From contig CM032661.1 of NCBI GenBank assembly GCA_019095985.1, positions 19,404,456 to 19,468,455 of the forward strand: a stretch of 64,000 nt of DNA. Direction: 5' to 3'. The translations under genes and the position numbers were made by a program. Shown one piece after another: positions 1 through 11,309 of the stretch. Each line of letters starts with the position of its first letter. The first letter of the stretch is position 1. The notes beneath the pieces are model-generated. The model had not been told where the DNA came from. It saw only the letters and a list, made by a program, of their open reading frames with translations, and did no database searches. This stretch comes from Streblospio benedicti. Lineage: Eukaryota > Annelida > Polychaeta > Spionida > Spionidae.

Positions 1-1
1 T

Positions 2-557
2 TTAAGCGAGGGGCACATTCCACCTTGCGGCGGTGGTCGCGAAAGGCGTGTTGAGGTCTGCGGCGTCTACGGCGTTTTCCGCATGCATTGACAAAAGTAC
101 AGTTGTGGGCACATACGCACGGGCCCCGTGCGTTAGGAATGCGGCGGGACAGGGAGTGGTTTTTATTGAGGTTGCCGTGAGATCAACTTGCATAGAACGT
201 GCGATGTACTCGCGTGCAACTTACGCTCTACGCACCGTGTTTTATAAAAGTACGGGATCCGCACGTTCATGGTACAGGGAACGCACGGTCCCAGTACTGT
301 GTCTGTGCCAACAACGTGCGGTTAAATCCTCTGCGTTTCACGTAAGGTCTCCGCACTGCCTCCGTACGGTTAGGCCATGACGCAGGGTGGTCGTAGAAGA
401 AGTTTGGCAAGCCAAACTTCTTCTGCGGCCACCGTACGGCCTTGAAAAAACGTACGGTTGCCGCACTGTACACTCACGGATCGTTACGATTTCTGTGCGT
501 TTTTGGTCGTAGACTGGCTGTAGACCCACCTTGCGGTGGAATGTGCCCCTCGCTTAA
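2..557 (+). repeat. MITE-like element, copy 1
   Basis: The element begins with TTAAGCGAGGGGCACATTCC and ends with the inverse of that sequence (ending CCCCTCGCTTAA), which gives terminal inverted repeats of about 22 bp. TTAA is present at both ends and is shared with the next copy, as expected if the target site is TTAA (piggyBac-like; inferred). An internal hairpin has arms at 395-408 and 411-424 around AGAAGAAGTTTGGC. The copy is unusually CpG-rich for this window and has no credible ORF; open frames here are chance products of the CpG-rich sequence. Confidence 0.7.
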
Positions 558-1110
558 GCGAGGGGCACATTCCACCTTGCGGCAGTGGTCGCCACAAAGC
601 GTGTTGAGGTCTGCGGCGTCTACGGCGTTTTCCGCAAGCATTGACAAAAGTACAGTTGTGGGCACATACGCACGGGCTCCGTGCGTTTTGAGTGCGCCGG
701 CACAGGGAGTGGTTTTTATTGAGGTGGCCGTGCCCTCAACTTGCATAGAACTTGCGATGCACTCGCGTATAGCTTACGCCCTACGCACCGTGTGATTACA
801 AAAGTACGGGATCCGCACGTTCATGGTACAGGCAACGCACGGCTCCAGTACTGTATCTGTGCCGACAACGTGCGGGTAAATCCTCTGTGTTTAACGTAAG
901 GTCACTGCACTGCCTCCTTACGGTCAGACCTTGACGTAGGGTGGTCGTAGAAGAAGTTTGGCAAGCCAAACTTCTTCTGCGGCCACCGTACGGCCTTGAA
1001 AAAAACGTACGTTTGCCGCACTGCACACTCATGGATCCTCACGTTTTCTTTGCGTTTTAGGCAGTAGACAGGCTGTAGACCCACCTTGCGGTGGAATGTG
1101 CCCCTCGCTT
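554..1110 (+). repeat. MITE-like element, copy 2, directly abutting copy 1
   Basis: This copy has the same termini, interior and hairpin (near 952-982) as copy 1 and the same orientation, and it shares the junction CGCTTAAGCG with it. The right end continues into TTTAC instead of TTAA. The 63 bases after it (1111-1173) resemble the interior of the element near 435-498 and are probably a fragment of a further copy. Confidence 0.7.
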
Positions 1111-1173
1111 TACGGCCTCAAAAAAAGCTTCCATTTGCCGCACGGAGCACTCACTGATCGTTATGGTCTGTAT

Positions 1174-1741
1174 AAAGCGAGGAGAACATTCCACCGCAAG
1201 GTGGGTCTACAGCCTGTCTACGACCAAAAACGCATAGAAAACGCGAGGATCCGTGCGTATGCAGTGCGGCCAACGTACGTTTTTTTCAATGCCGTTTTCG
1301 GTGGCCGCAGAAGAAGTTTGGCTTGCCAAACTTCTTCTACGCCACCCATCATGGTCTGAACGTAAGGAGGCAGTGCGGAGACCTTTACGTTAAACGCAGA
1401 TGATTTACCTGCCGCACTTTGTCGGCACAGACACAGTAGACTGAACTTGCGGGGCCGTGCGTTGCCTGTACCATGAACGTGCGGATCCCGTACTTTTGTA
1501 ATCACACGGTGCGGAGGACGTAAGTAATACGCGAGTACATCGCACGTTCTATGCAAGTTGATCGCACGGCCACCTAAATAAAAAACCCTCCTTGTGCCAA
1601 CGCACTCATGACGCACGGAGCCCATGCGTATGTGCCCACAACTGTACTTTTGTCAATGCGTGCGGAAAACGCCGTAGACGCCGCAGACCTCAACACGCCT
1701 TGCGGCAACCACCGCCGCAAGGTGGAATGTGCCCCTCGCTT
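1174..1741 (-). repeat. MITE-like element, copy 3, inverted
   Basis: This is the reverse complement of the same family. It starts with AAAGCGAGGAGAACATTCCA and ends with GGTGGAATGTGCCCCTCGCT. The hairpin recurs at about 1303-1338. It is more diverged from copies 1 and 2 than they are from each other. Confidence 0.7.
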
Positions 1742-2230
1742 ATTATTTTGGTCTTAGACAAGCAGTAGACTGAACTTGCAGCTTAATGTGCGCTACGCAT
1801 CAGTGGCAAAGAACATAGCACCGTGCGGCAGCTCCCGTTTGGCGCATGAAAAATTCATGTCTATGGCTCCAATGCATTCTACATGGGGTTTAAACCCACA
1901 GTAAAATTCTGACCATAGGCTGCCACACGGGGTAATGAATGACACGGGTGAGACAAGAGGTGCCATACAGCGCCGTATGCTGCCGTATTGATCACTTGAA
2001 AGACTTTCCTGTTGGGCAAAACTCATACTGACACATAGGTATCAAACAGAGCTTTGCTGCAGTTAAACAAACTAATCACCTTAGCACACCTTCAATTAAA
2101 GGTGGCCGCACGGTAACCAATATGAAAATATACCGTGGGCTTTTAAGAGCCGCACTGCAGATGTGGCCTACGGCGGCCGTACATTGCTGTTCACCTTAGA
2201 AGCAGAATATTTTCATTCAAAATCGTGCAT
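1742..2230. other. Degenerate CpG-rich repeat sequence
   Basis: There is no gene. Short blocks (a GTAGAC-containing block near 1768, GCCGCAC-containing blocks near 2105 and 2150) echo the interior of the adjacent MITE family. This looks like older fragments of it, but boundaries cannot be set. Confidence 0.35.
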
Positions 2231-2389
2231 GATTCATCATTTAAATACGATTGCTGTCCTCAAATTTTAACACGACAGACGAGATAAACAACTATAATCG
2301 TGTGGATTTTTACAATAATGACAGGGTAATAGACATACATAATTATATATCTTTTTTAATCAGGATAATGTTCCAGCCTCTTTCACAAT

Positions 2390-3260
2390 TGAAAGTCGTA
2401 CGACCATGCGTGTTCAAGAGGTGGTCGCCAAAATAATCGCACAACACAGTTTAGTGGTGCGCGCCTGTATGCATCTGGTGCACGACACAGTCGCCAGTGT
2501 TTTATAAAAGTCGTATGTGCCGCTACACCGCTGTGCAACGTTGTGCAACATACGGCGACACGCAGGTTAACGATTTTTTTTATCAAATCCAATACTCAGA
2601 TGGCAAGACACTTGGTCGTGCAACAATACGATTGGTTGTGCAACGATGTTCGTCCAATAGCTAGGTCGCACGAACTATACACGAATAACATTCGTCTTTC
2701 TATCCATGGCTTTACCCACCAACGTCCTCTATTTCTTTGATAAAGTTGCATTTAACAATAAGAATTGCCAATATGTCCACGAGTCTCTGTTGGACTTCAT
2801 GCAGTTGTATTTGAAGATGTGCAAACGTCCCATGTGATGAGGAACGGCTTGCTCAACACCGGCCATTTCATCAGCTTTTAGACAATGAATGAAGATCCCT
2901 TACTATACAGGTATATGTACGTGTTGGATTATGCCATGCAAGTGGATGAAACGCTCGTGCAACACACGTCCAATGACGTACGATCGTTGAGCAATAGTCT
3001 CATGATCGCACGAGCTTATACAACATTGTGCAACGCACGTACCAACAGTCGTGCTAGCGAAACATATAAAAAAAATCAACACACGCGTCAGTCTACGACC
3101 CAAACTGAATTTTGAACATGTCCAAAATTCACTTGCGATCGTTATCTCGCCTGCAACAAAAGAGACCGCATGTACGACTTATGCGACTTGCTCGTGCAAC
3201 GTATGCGAACGTGATCGCCAAGTGGTCGCTGACTCAGTGCTGCAACGCTGAAATCTTGAT
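2390..3260. repeat. Non-coding stretch rich in the word (T/C)GTGCAAC
   Basis: The word TGTGCAAC or CGTGCAAC occurs about eight times here, usually next to an ACG or CGT, for example near 2532, 2545, 2616, 2637, 2957, 3029 and 3193. A block containing GATCGCCAAGTGGTCGC near 3213 resembles GAGGTGGTCGCCAAA near 2419. No long ORF has a convincing product. It is probably another decayed CpG-containing repeat; the class is unknown. Confidence 0.35.
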
Positions 3261-3316
3261 CACAATGACGTTACGAGTCGTCACTGTGCGCGCTGGAAAG
3301 TCTCCAGCTACGTGCA

Positions 3317-3334
3317 CCCCCCCCCCCCCCCCCC
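3317..3334 (+). repeat. Poly-C run (18 C)
   Basis: An uninterrupted homopolymer of C. It marks the boundary between the CpG-rich repeat and the Penelope-like relic. Its length is likely to be unreliable in sequence data. Confidence 0.9.
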
Positions 3335-3399
3335 ACACCTTATGGGTCAGCATGTTGGTCCATATGTCCGGTAGTCTATGTCTACCCCCATCCATATTC

Positions 3400-4990
3400 G
3401 GGGATGACTTCAGCTTTCTGATCTGAATGGCTTCCTTGACTCCTCTTTCAAAATACTTGGGTTCAACACACAGAATTTAGTCTCATCAAGTGAGATACCA
3501 TGACCTTGTTGGTCAATGTAGATGTGGTGCGACACTTCTGAGCCCGTGGAACTCAGGCGTCTATGTTCTAAGAACCGCGTCTTTACATATCTCTTTGTTT
3601 TCCCCACATTATGAAGCATCACAGTCACTAGACTTGATCTGATACACTTTCTTTGTCTGAGGGGTCATTTATAGGTCTCACCAACAACTGTCTCAATGTA
3701 TTCACTGGTTTAAAGAACACTTGAACCTTAAATCTACTCATCACCCTTCTAATGTGCTCTGAAATACCCTTGACATAGGGTCACAACTGGGGGCTTCTTT
3801 CGGAGTTCAGGTTGAGTAACATCCTTATGTGAGCTTGTCTTGTCTTTGAGCTTGTATCCTTCTTCTTCATCGTCATTAAACTTTCACCAAGTGTATCTTT
3901 TCACTGTCGCATTCCAACTAATCACTTACTACACAGTCTGCGCGGTGATTCGGAGTACGCACCACTCCCGTCTTGTGCCCTGCAGGATGGTTACTACTAA
4001 AGTTCAAATACTGATCTGTGTGTGTACTATTTCTGTAAATCCTCGTTCTCAGTGATACATTAGTGTTCACTATGACCAGAAAGTCTAGGCAGGGTAGTGA
4101 TCTTTCTCCTTCTACCAGACTTTCATCCTCTGTGGTCCACTTGATGATCTATGGAGTTTAGGTTGTCCTGGAACTCCCCGGCATGTTGTTTCTTTTGTAA
4201 CACAAACGTGTCATCTCATCAACATACCTCTTCCAAATTCTTGGTGGGTGGAGAGCTAATTCTAACGTCATCTTCTCGATGTCCTCCATGTAGAGATTGC
4301 AGATGTGAGTCTGAAGATAGAACTCCCCTTGAAATTTGAAATAGGTACATTTCAGACACAGGCTGAGCAATCTGGTTACGTCTTCGGGTGATAATGACGT
4401 CCGGCTCAACAGGGTGGAGTCCAACTTCAACTTCTCTTCCACTACTGCTAACGCTTTGTCACCTTCAACACTAGTAAACAAGGCACTAACGTCAAACGAT
4501 CTTACTATCTAATCCTCTTCTATTGTGTAATGCCTTATCTCTTCATAGAACTCATTCGAGATCTTCATGTGGTGTATTGTTTTGCCCACCAATGGTGCAA
4601 GAACGGTGCTCAGATACCTCGCACACTCTCGTACGATATGGTTCCAATTGAACTGACGATCGGCCGCATAGGCATGTTTGCCTTATGTACCTTGGGTAAA
4701 CCGTAGAAACGAGGAGGTTGATCTGTTGTGGGATATAATTTCCGGTGTGATGGAAAATCAATCAAGCCACTTTGTTTCAGGTCAGCAAACTGTTTCTTAT
4801 ACTTGTTCGTAGGATCATTGCCCAATTTCCTATAAATCTTTTCTTCAGTCAACAGTGCTTGGCATTTTTGTATATAGTCCTCCTGGTCCATGACCATTAT
4901 GACACGACCGTTGTCTGCCGGTAGGATTACAATGTCCTCATCTGACTTGAGAGAGTCAATAGCCAATCTCTCATCCTTCCTAACGTTCTG
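3400..4990 (-). mobile_element. Penelope-like retroelement, decayed
   Basis: Read on the minus strand, the first part (about 4970-4160) encodes reverse-transcriptase blocks typical of Penelope-like elements, including the phrase PPRFYGLPKVHK and MRPIVSS, then a block ending ALHPPRIWKRYVDE. Further downstream (about 3630-3410) is a GIY-YIG endonuclease-type block with KTKRYVKTRFLEHR. The RT-then-GIY-YIG order is the family's standard arrangement. It is a broken fossil with several interruptions and no intact reading frame. Confidence 0.75.
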
Positions 4991-5180
4991 TTTTTTTTAT
5001 ATTCACATTCGTTCTGATTATGTAAGCCACACAACCCATCAATTCACTAGGATTTCCCTGATTCAGGCTATGACAAGCGGATTCAGTTGCAGTTACTATC
5101 TCCTGATTATCATCCTGATTAAAATACATTATTATGTAGACCCCTATGTCCGTCTATCAAATAAGGTCTATAATAATAAT

Positions 5181-5220
5181 CACACACACACACACACACA
5201 ACAACACACAAACACACACT

Positions 5221-5293
<73 letters not shown>
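5181..5293 (+). repeat. Microsatellites (CA)n then (AAT)n
   Basis: A CA-rich run at about 5181-5218 is followed by a run of TAA/AAT units from 5222 to 5293. The AAT run is directly joined to the 3' end of the neighbouring minus-strand LINE, so it is probably that element's simple-repeat tail. A leucine-repeat ORF across it is an artefact. Confidence 0.85.
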
Positions 5294-6705
5294 TATACAT
5301 ATTTATATAGCGCAACCCTCCAAAAAATAAATGTTCAAGTGCGCTGCATAGAGGAAATGTCCTCAGCCCTCGGTGAACAAATGCGTTTTTAACATAGCTT
5401 TGAATTCGTCCAAATTTTCTATTTGTCTTATATGGAGAGGTAAACTGTTCCACAACAGCGGTGCCACTTTGCTGAAAGCTCGGTCCCCATAGGACTTAAG
5501 CCGAGTAGCAGGTACATGTAGAAGCCTCTGTGATGCTGACCTGAGAGAGCGACCTGGTTTGTGTTGCTTAATAAGGTCTTTGAGGTATGAAGGCGCAAGG
5601 CTGTGAAGGCACTTAAAAGTCAAGGTTAGTATTTTATACTCAATCCGTTTGGAGATTGGAAGCCAATGAAGAGATTTTAGTACTGGAGAAATGTGTTCAT
5701 GTTTCTTAGTTCTAGTCAGTATCCTTGCAGCTGTATTTTGAATGCGCTGAAGACGCTGAATTTGAATGGTCGGTAGTCCATAAAGTAGGGAATTCCCATT
5801 GTCAAGTCGTGAAGACAGGAATGCGTGGATAACTTTTTCTGCTGCTGCTGTACTAAGAAACCTTCTGGCTTGGCCAATTGATCGGAGTTGGGCATTGCAA
5901 GATTTCACTAGTGAGGATATGTGTTGGTTAAGGCACATTGTGTCATCAAAAGTTGCACCTAGATTTCTGGCCGTGCGAGATGATTTGACTGTACAGTCCC
6001 CGATCTTAATGCTGTTGATGGATACTTTATGGGCATGTCTGGCTGGTGCAATAATGATCAGCTCGGTTTTTTCACATCATTAAGTTTCAATTTGTTGAGT
6101 CGCATCCAGGTTCTGATGTCATTCACACATGCCTCCATCCTCCTGAGAGGTTCCTGCTGATTATCGAAGTCAAAGGCCACATAGAGCTGGGTGTCATCAG
6201 CATACTGATGTATACTGATGTTATGTTTTTCAGCAATACTATAGACAGGGCACATGTAAATTAAGAATTCGAAAGGTCCCAGTACTGAGCCCTGAGGTAC
6301 TCCATACACTAGTGGCACTGAATCAGATGACTGTCCCTGGATATGAACACACTGGTAACGATCCGCGAGATAAGAATGGAACCAGTCTAGAGCAGGCCCA
6401 GTGATTCCGATTCTACTTTGCAGCCTTGACATCAATATGGTATGATCGATGGTGTCAAAGGCTGCAGAAAGGTCCAAGAGAACAAGGATGACACCTTTTC
6501 CGGAGTCTAAATGAAGGAGAATATCATTCTGGATCTTGACCAATGCTGTCTCTGTACTGTGTTTAGGGCGGTAGGCAGACTGAATGGGGCAGAAGAGGTT
6601 GTTATTATCCATATGGTTTAAGAGCTGGTGTAGGGCTGCTCTTTCGAGAAGTTTAGAGATAAAAGCCAGATTGGATACTGGCCGATAATTATCAAATCCA
6701 GTATA
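5222..6705 (-). mobile_element. CR1-like LINE, 5'-truncated, ORF2 3' part
   Basis: On the minus strand from 6705 it encodes NYRPVSNLAFISKLLE, then SAYRPKHSTETAL, LDLSAAFDTIDH, YGVPQGSVLGP and the catalytic block YADDTQLY. This is a CR1-type (Jockey-group) reverse transcriptase, followed by the C-terminal block LHWLPISKRIEYK and LWNSLPLHIR. The reading frame changes once near 6070-6080 at a T-run, so the copy is dead. The 5' part, including the endonuclease, is absent. The 3' end has the sequence GCGCTATATAAAT followed by an ATT repeat tail, which is usual for this group. Confidence 0.85.
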
Positions 6706-6871
6706 AATGAATCTTCATCAAACTAGACGGGGAAATAGTTTTATGGAACATATGGTGTGTGTGAGACTGCTTTCTGAGCACATTTTCTTCTAATATTAAC
6801 ACATATCAAATAAATAAATAAATGTTCATTTTTATTAGCAAATACAATAACATGCTTGTTTTCCATTTAAG

Positions 6872-9800
6872 GTGCGTGTTTCATGGAAACTATATAAAGG
6901 ACTGGAACTGAAGACAAGTTTACAGAGAGCTGTCTGTGATAATACGGATAAGACCAGACAGTACTCACAGGGATGGACGAATGTTGTGGATTGTTGGACA
7001 TCTTTTTATACAGATGTGTACGAAACCGTTGCATATAGGCATGGAAAATGGGTACATACAGACATTCTAATTCATGACGAAAGAACCACTGATATTATAC
7101 AACATAAAGAGGGCAGTGATTTTTACTTCATTTATCCAGATTATGGTAAAACATTCACATTCACATTGACAAGAGCAAATAGTGAACTATTCATAGGTTT
7201 AGACACGATATTCACAGGCTACACGTCCCATTATCAGTTTATTGGATCATTTCAAATATCATCAATGCATTTTTATATGAAAAGTACTGTTATGCTGTTT
7301 GCAGACATTACATTTCATGAGAGTGATGGTACAAAACATCACAAAACCGGTTACTTTCAGGAAACAGAATTCATCTTAGATGTTGATTTTATGGAAGATC
7401 ATGTACACATTGTTTTAGTTAAATTGTGGGCATGCAAAGACCACTTGTGGCATCCTGCTATTGTCAACATATCAATTACTGATTCTGAGCAGTCACGTAA
7501 CTTAATGGAAAATGGGTCTGGTGTGTGGAATCTTGCACATGCATCAATGAAAGTCGAAAACAGCGGGTTTTTTGCTACTCTTTATCGCACCAGCTCCGGG
7601 TGGAGTAGCGTTGCTGTTACTGAGGATGAATTTCTGTATGAACAAACGTTCAGCGAATCATTTGCAAACAGAAACATGTATATAGGAATTTACAACAGTA
7701 TTAACGATGAATTTGTTTTAAATGATGTCCCTGTATTTCGACGCCCAGTTCTCATAGGCCCATTCAACATGTCTGGAACGGATGCCAACGACATCTGTTC
7801 CAAATATAATTCTACTATTGCATCTGTTACCGATGGGATGGGGTTTACAATCATATCTGGTAATTATTTATCTAAATACCCAATAAAGACATTTCTCAGA
7901 CACTTATTAGACCATCATATATTTGGATTCATTGTAGACTTTAATATGACCATGCTGTCAGAAAAGAGGTCCTCGTGGACATGCGAATCAGTAAAAAACT
8001 TCATACGCTACAGCAGCTTTGAAACTGCAAGCACGTGCATAAATGCAACTTGCTACAAAACAAACGTCCTGCAAAGTGAACATTTTGAATGGATATTGAA
8101 AATGAACATTGAACTATTCTGCAATAAAAATTTTCACTTTAACTTCTATGGCGTTAACTATAATTCAGAGTTTTCTGGACTAGTACTTCTGATACCAGAT
8201 TCTGAAAAAATGTCCTCCATCATTGTTCCGAGGAAAACAGAGCTTTATAATGTAGGTGTTTGGTGTCTGCAGCAAGCTAGTCAAAGAATACACATAAAGA
8301 AAAAACATAATTCAACCAATGAACAAGTAGAAGAAGCAATAAAATCAAAAATGTTCCACACGGGCAATTATTCTGGCAGTGAGAACATGGAGAAATATCG
8401 CTCTAGATACTTCCAATGTGATGACTTTACCTTCATTTTGGATCACCATGTATGTGACGGTAATCCTGATTGTCCTGGGGGAGATGACGAGAAAAGCTGT
8501 GTTCATGCCTGTAACCAGGATACACCACACCCCTCGAATACAATGTCAACCCTTTTGAACTGTCCAAGGAGCCTTTGTTTACAGCAAGAGCACTATTTTC
8601 CATGTCATACTGATGGCTGTATTCCAGCGTCTAAAGTTTGTGATTGTCATGACGACTGTGATGATGCCTCTGACGAATTGGAAGATTTGTGTCCGTTTGA
8701 ATCTAAATCATGCACAGTATTTGCTGAGAAATTAAATACTGCCAATCATACGTCTGTAGTCGAATATATGTATCAAGATGGAGAAGACTTTTGTGGCAGT
8801 AGATTACACTTTCTAAACATTCATATGGACTGTCTAGATCGGGTTGGAATGTGCAAGGGATTACATTTCTGGCAAACTCCAATTTCACTACATAACTTAT
8901 GTGATCATAAAGATAATTGTTTTCAAGGAGAGGACGAATGGATAGATTGTGCAAAAATATCAATATCTCCTTCATTTCGTTGTACAAAGGAAAAGAAATT
9001 TGTCAACTTTTACCATCTAGTAGATGGCAATGTAGAATGTCCTTCAAGTTTTGATGATGAACTTCCTTTTTTCTTCGGAATATGTCCAAATTCTTGCTTT
9101 TGTATAGGTTTCTCTATAGTATGCTATAGCAAATTCAATGGCGTGCCAAAGTATTCCAGAGCTGTCAGTATTTTAGATATATATAGAATAGACGCAGGCA
9201 TATTTTTACACATGAAGTCACTAAGATTCCTTACAATTTTGAAGATAAATAATTGTTCCGTAGCTAATGTGTCAAATATGGACCTTCGAGGTATGAAATA
9301 CTTACGAATCCTTCATTTGTCAACTAATGATATAGAGTATGTACCTGAAGATCTCTTTGATGGTTTGAGTATTGTTGAGTTACACTTGGAAAACAACCCA
9401 CTTTGTTTAAGCTCATGGAACATATTCGATACTCTGCCCGATGATTCCCTAACACACTTAAGTCTTTCTTTCCAATTGGACTCACAATGCATTCCATTCC
9501 ATTCAGATTCACATCTCACTAATCTACAACATCTTACTGTTACTCACAAGGGTGTTTGTTGCTACTTTAAGAATGTTGTTTGTGTCGTTCGTAAAGCAAA
9601 TGTTGGTCACGAAAATTGTGAAGAAATTCTGTCCTCAAAATCCACTAAAGAACTTGGTATTATCCAACTTACACTTATTCCAGTGCTTAATATTTACGTA
9701 ATCTACCGTTTGCTAAGAACTGATGTGGGGAAAAGGATATTGAATGTGCTCACTTGCATGTTGTACTTTTCGGATACTCTCATGATGTGTTATTTTATTC

Positions 9801-10537
9801 TCATTTTTACCGGTGATTTTCTTTGGAAAGACATAGGCCAAATAGCTGTATTCTGGAGAATCTTTTTCCTATGTAAATTTGCAGCAAGTGTGCAAATGTT
9901 TTGTGTGGATATGTCACTAAATTTATCTGTATGCATTGAATTTTACAGTTGCATCAATATTACCAGTAAGCAGAAAGTGCACTGGTCTGGGTGGCATGTT
10001 GTCCTGATTGGCATTGTTGGCATTTCCGTTTCCTCCACATTGCCTTTATTGGCTATGTTTGTTTATCCATTTCCAATAACTAGTTTCGCATGTTCTCTCA
10101 TTTCACAACAGATACCATTGGGTTTCGCGGTTTGCATTGCGATCAAATGTGTTATATTTCAAACTCTTTATATATCTTTGAACATATACCTATTTCACTA
10201 TATATGTAGCATCATAAGACTTCCTACAGGTCGCTTAAAGAAGACTAACATTTTGAAAACTGTTGCCCTAAATTTCTTTTGTCGTATGATTGCCAGTACA
10301 CTGTCCAATATAACACTGTTAATATTATGTCTCTTTAATACCTTCAACATCACACTTGACTCATCTGTGGAAATGACATTGGTCTTCCTGCTCCTTCCCA
10401 TCAATTCAATTCTCAATCCTCTGTTCACCATCAAACGTATTTTAGATAAAACCCTCTTGAGAGATATTTTCTCAGCTAGAATCCTAATGCCAATAAAGAC
10501 AAAAACAGGGTCATTTATAAGTAGAGGTCATAAATAG
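6872..10537 (+). CDS. GRL101-like G-protein-coupled receptor with LDLa and LRR ectodomain
   Basis: A 1221-codon frame is open from about 6851 and ends in TAG. No ATG lies before residue 1 in frame, and a TTTAAG acceptor lies just before 6872, so this is probably the large last exon of a gene whose signal-peptide exon I could not find. Residues about 290-470 include a Cys-containing region with NDICSKYNSTIASVTDG, resembling the start of a C-type lectin-like fold (tentative). LDL-receptor class A modules follow at about 513-543 (CDGNPDCPGGDDEKSC) and 573-608, with two weaker Cys-rich modules to about 738. A leucine-rich block with an N-cap (CPNSCFC) runs to about 870. Seven membrane segments span about 928-1190, and the last carries NPLF in place of NPxxY. 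The end of helix 3 reads CIEFYSC and has no D/ERY triplet. The architecture matches the mollusc GRL101 / LGR type receptors; ligand unknown. Confidence 0.85.
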   Translation: MRVSWKLYKGLELKTSLQRAVCDNTDKTRQYSQGWTNVVDCWTSFYTDVYETVAYRHGKWVHTDILIHDERTTDIIQHKEGSDFYFIYPDYGKTFTFTLTRANSELFIGLDTIFTGYTSHYQFIGSFQISSMHFYMKSTVMLFADITFHESDGTKHHKTGYFQETEFILDVDFMEDHVHIVLVKLWACKDHLWHPAIVNISITDSEQSRNLMENGSGVWNLAHASMKVENSGFFATLYRTSSGWSSVAVTEDEFLYEQTFSESFANRNMYIGIYNSINDEFVLNDVPVFRRPVLIGPFNMSGTDANDICSKYNSTIASVTDGMGFTIISGNYLSKYPIKTFLRHLLDHHIFGFIVDFNMTMLSEKRSSWTCESVKNFIRYSSFETASTCINATCYKTNVLQSEHFEWILKMNIELFCNKNFHFNFYGVNYNSEFSGLVLLIPDSEKMSSIIVPRKTELYNVGVWCLQQASQRIHIKKKHNSTNEQVEEAIKSKMFHTGNYSGSENMEKYRSRYFQCDDFTFILDHHVCDGNPDCPGGDDEKSCVHACNQDTPHPSNTMSTLLNCPRSLCLQQEHYFPCHTDGCIPASKVCDCHDDCDDASDELEDLCPFESKSCTVFAEKLNTANHTSVVEYMYQDGEDFCGSRLHFLNIHMDCLDRVGMCKGLHFWQTPISLHNLCDHKDNCFQGEDEWIDCAKISISPSFRCTKEKKFVNFYHLVDGNVECPSSFDDELPFFFGICPNSCFCIGFSIVCYSKFNGVPKYSRAVSILDIYRIDAGIFLHMKSLRFLTILKINNCSVANVSNMDLRGMKYLRILHLSTNDIEYVPEDLFDGLSIVELHLENNPLCLSSWNIFDTLPDDSLTHLSLSFQLDSQCIPFHSDSHLTNLQHLTVTHKGVCCYFKNVVCVVRKANVGHENCEEILSSKSTKELGIIQLTLIPVLNIYVIYRLLRTDVGKRILNVLTCMLYFSDTLMMCYFILIFTGDFLWKDIGQIAVFWRIFFLCKFAASVQMFCVDMSLNLSVCIEFYSCINITSKQKVHWSGWHVVLIGIVGISVSSTLPLLAMFVYPFPITSFACSLISQQIPLGFAVCIAIKCVIFQTLYISLNIYLFHYICSIIRLPTGRLKKTNILKTVALNFFCRMIASTLSNITLLILCLFNTFNITLDSSVEMTLVFLLLPINSILNPLFTIKRILDKTLLRDIFSARILMPIKTKTGSFISRGHK

Positions 10538-11309
10538 ATAGTTAATCATGGGCCTCACGCGTATTTTACATTCCATTCAGTATTTGATGTTGTTCCTGGG
10601 TAGATACAATTCTGCTATATAGGGCTGCACAGTGAGGCCTATACGATGCATATTAAGCGAGATACCTTGCACCAGATTTTAACAAGCACTGTGATACACC
10701 AAAAGTTGCGGAATTTTGTCTAGTTTAAAGCGCTGCATGATGCCAGCGCGGGAAGTGAGGGGAAAATTGAGAAAAATTGTGGTTTCCATGGTAACGTCAG
10801 CGTAAATTAGACCAAAACTACACAATATAAAAACCATTACAATATCTTTGGTATGTTAGATAGAGATAAGTGTGATATCTCAAATAAAAGGTATTTGAAT
10901 CTACTTTCAAGGTATTACAATGAATATGCAAATTACCTCATTTGCGTATGCCTAATTTGCATAAACATAGCATTTTTTAGGTTTTTGTCACAAATGCAAA
11001 TTTTTAAGTTTTTTGGTGAGGTTATTTTTCATACAATCATATTGATATTATTCACCATCATTAACGATACAATCAAGCACTCTCACTAAAAATTTGGGTA
11101 GAATCGGATTAAAACTGAAGATTTGCCAGACTAATATTTCTGACCACTCCAATTTAATGTGTAATACAAAATCATGTATTAGTAGTCATTTTAAGTGGGG
11201 TTTTTTGTCAGCAATATTGCAAGAAATTGTTTAATGATTTTATTCAACAGATATGATGCCCCTCTATCCCGGGAAAATGTCTTCTACCAAAATTACCCAA
11301 TCTAAAATA
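10538..11309. other. AT-rich intergenic sequence after the GPCR
   Basis: I see no gene, RNA or clear repeat. It presumably includes the 3' UTR of the GPCR. A 78-codon ORF at 10853-11089 is hydrophobic low-complexity sequence with no recognisable family. Confidence 0.5.

Noticed and set aside
5220-5453. ORF with a long leucine run
   Set aside because: Produced by the AAT/ATT tail of the minus-strand LINE.
8345-10434. Minus-strand ORFs opposite the GPCR
   Set aside because: Shadow frames of a long coding exon; no independent coding character.
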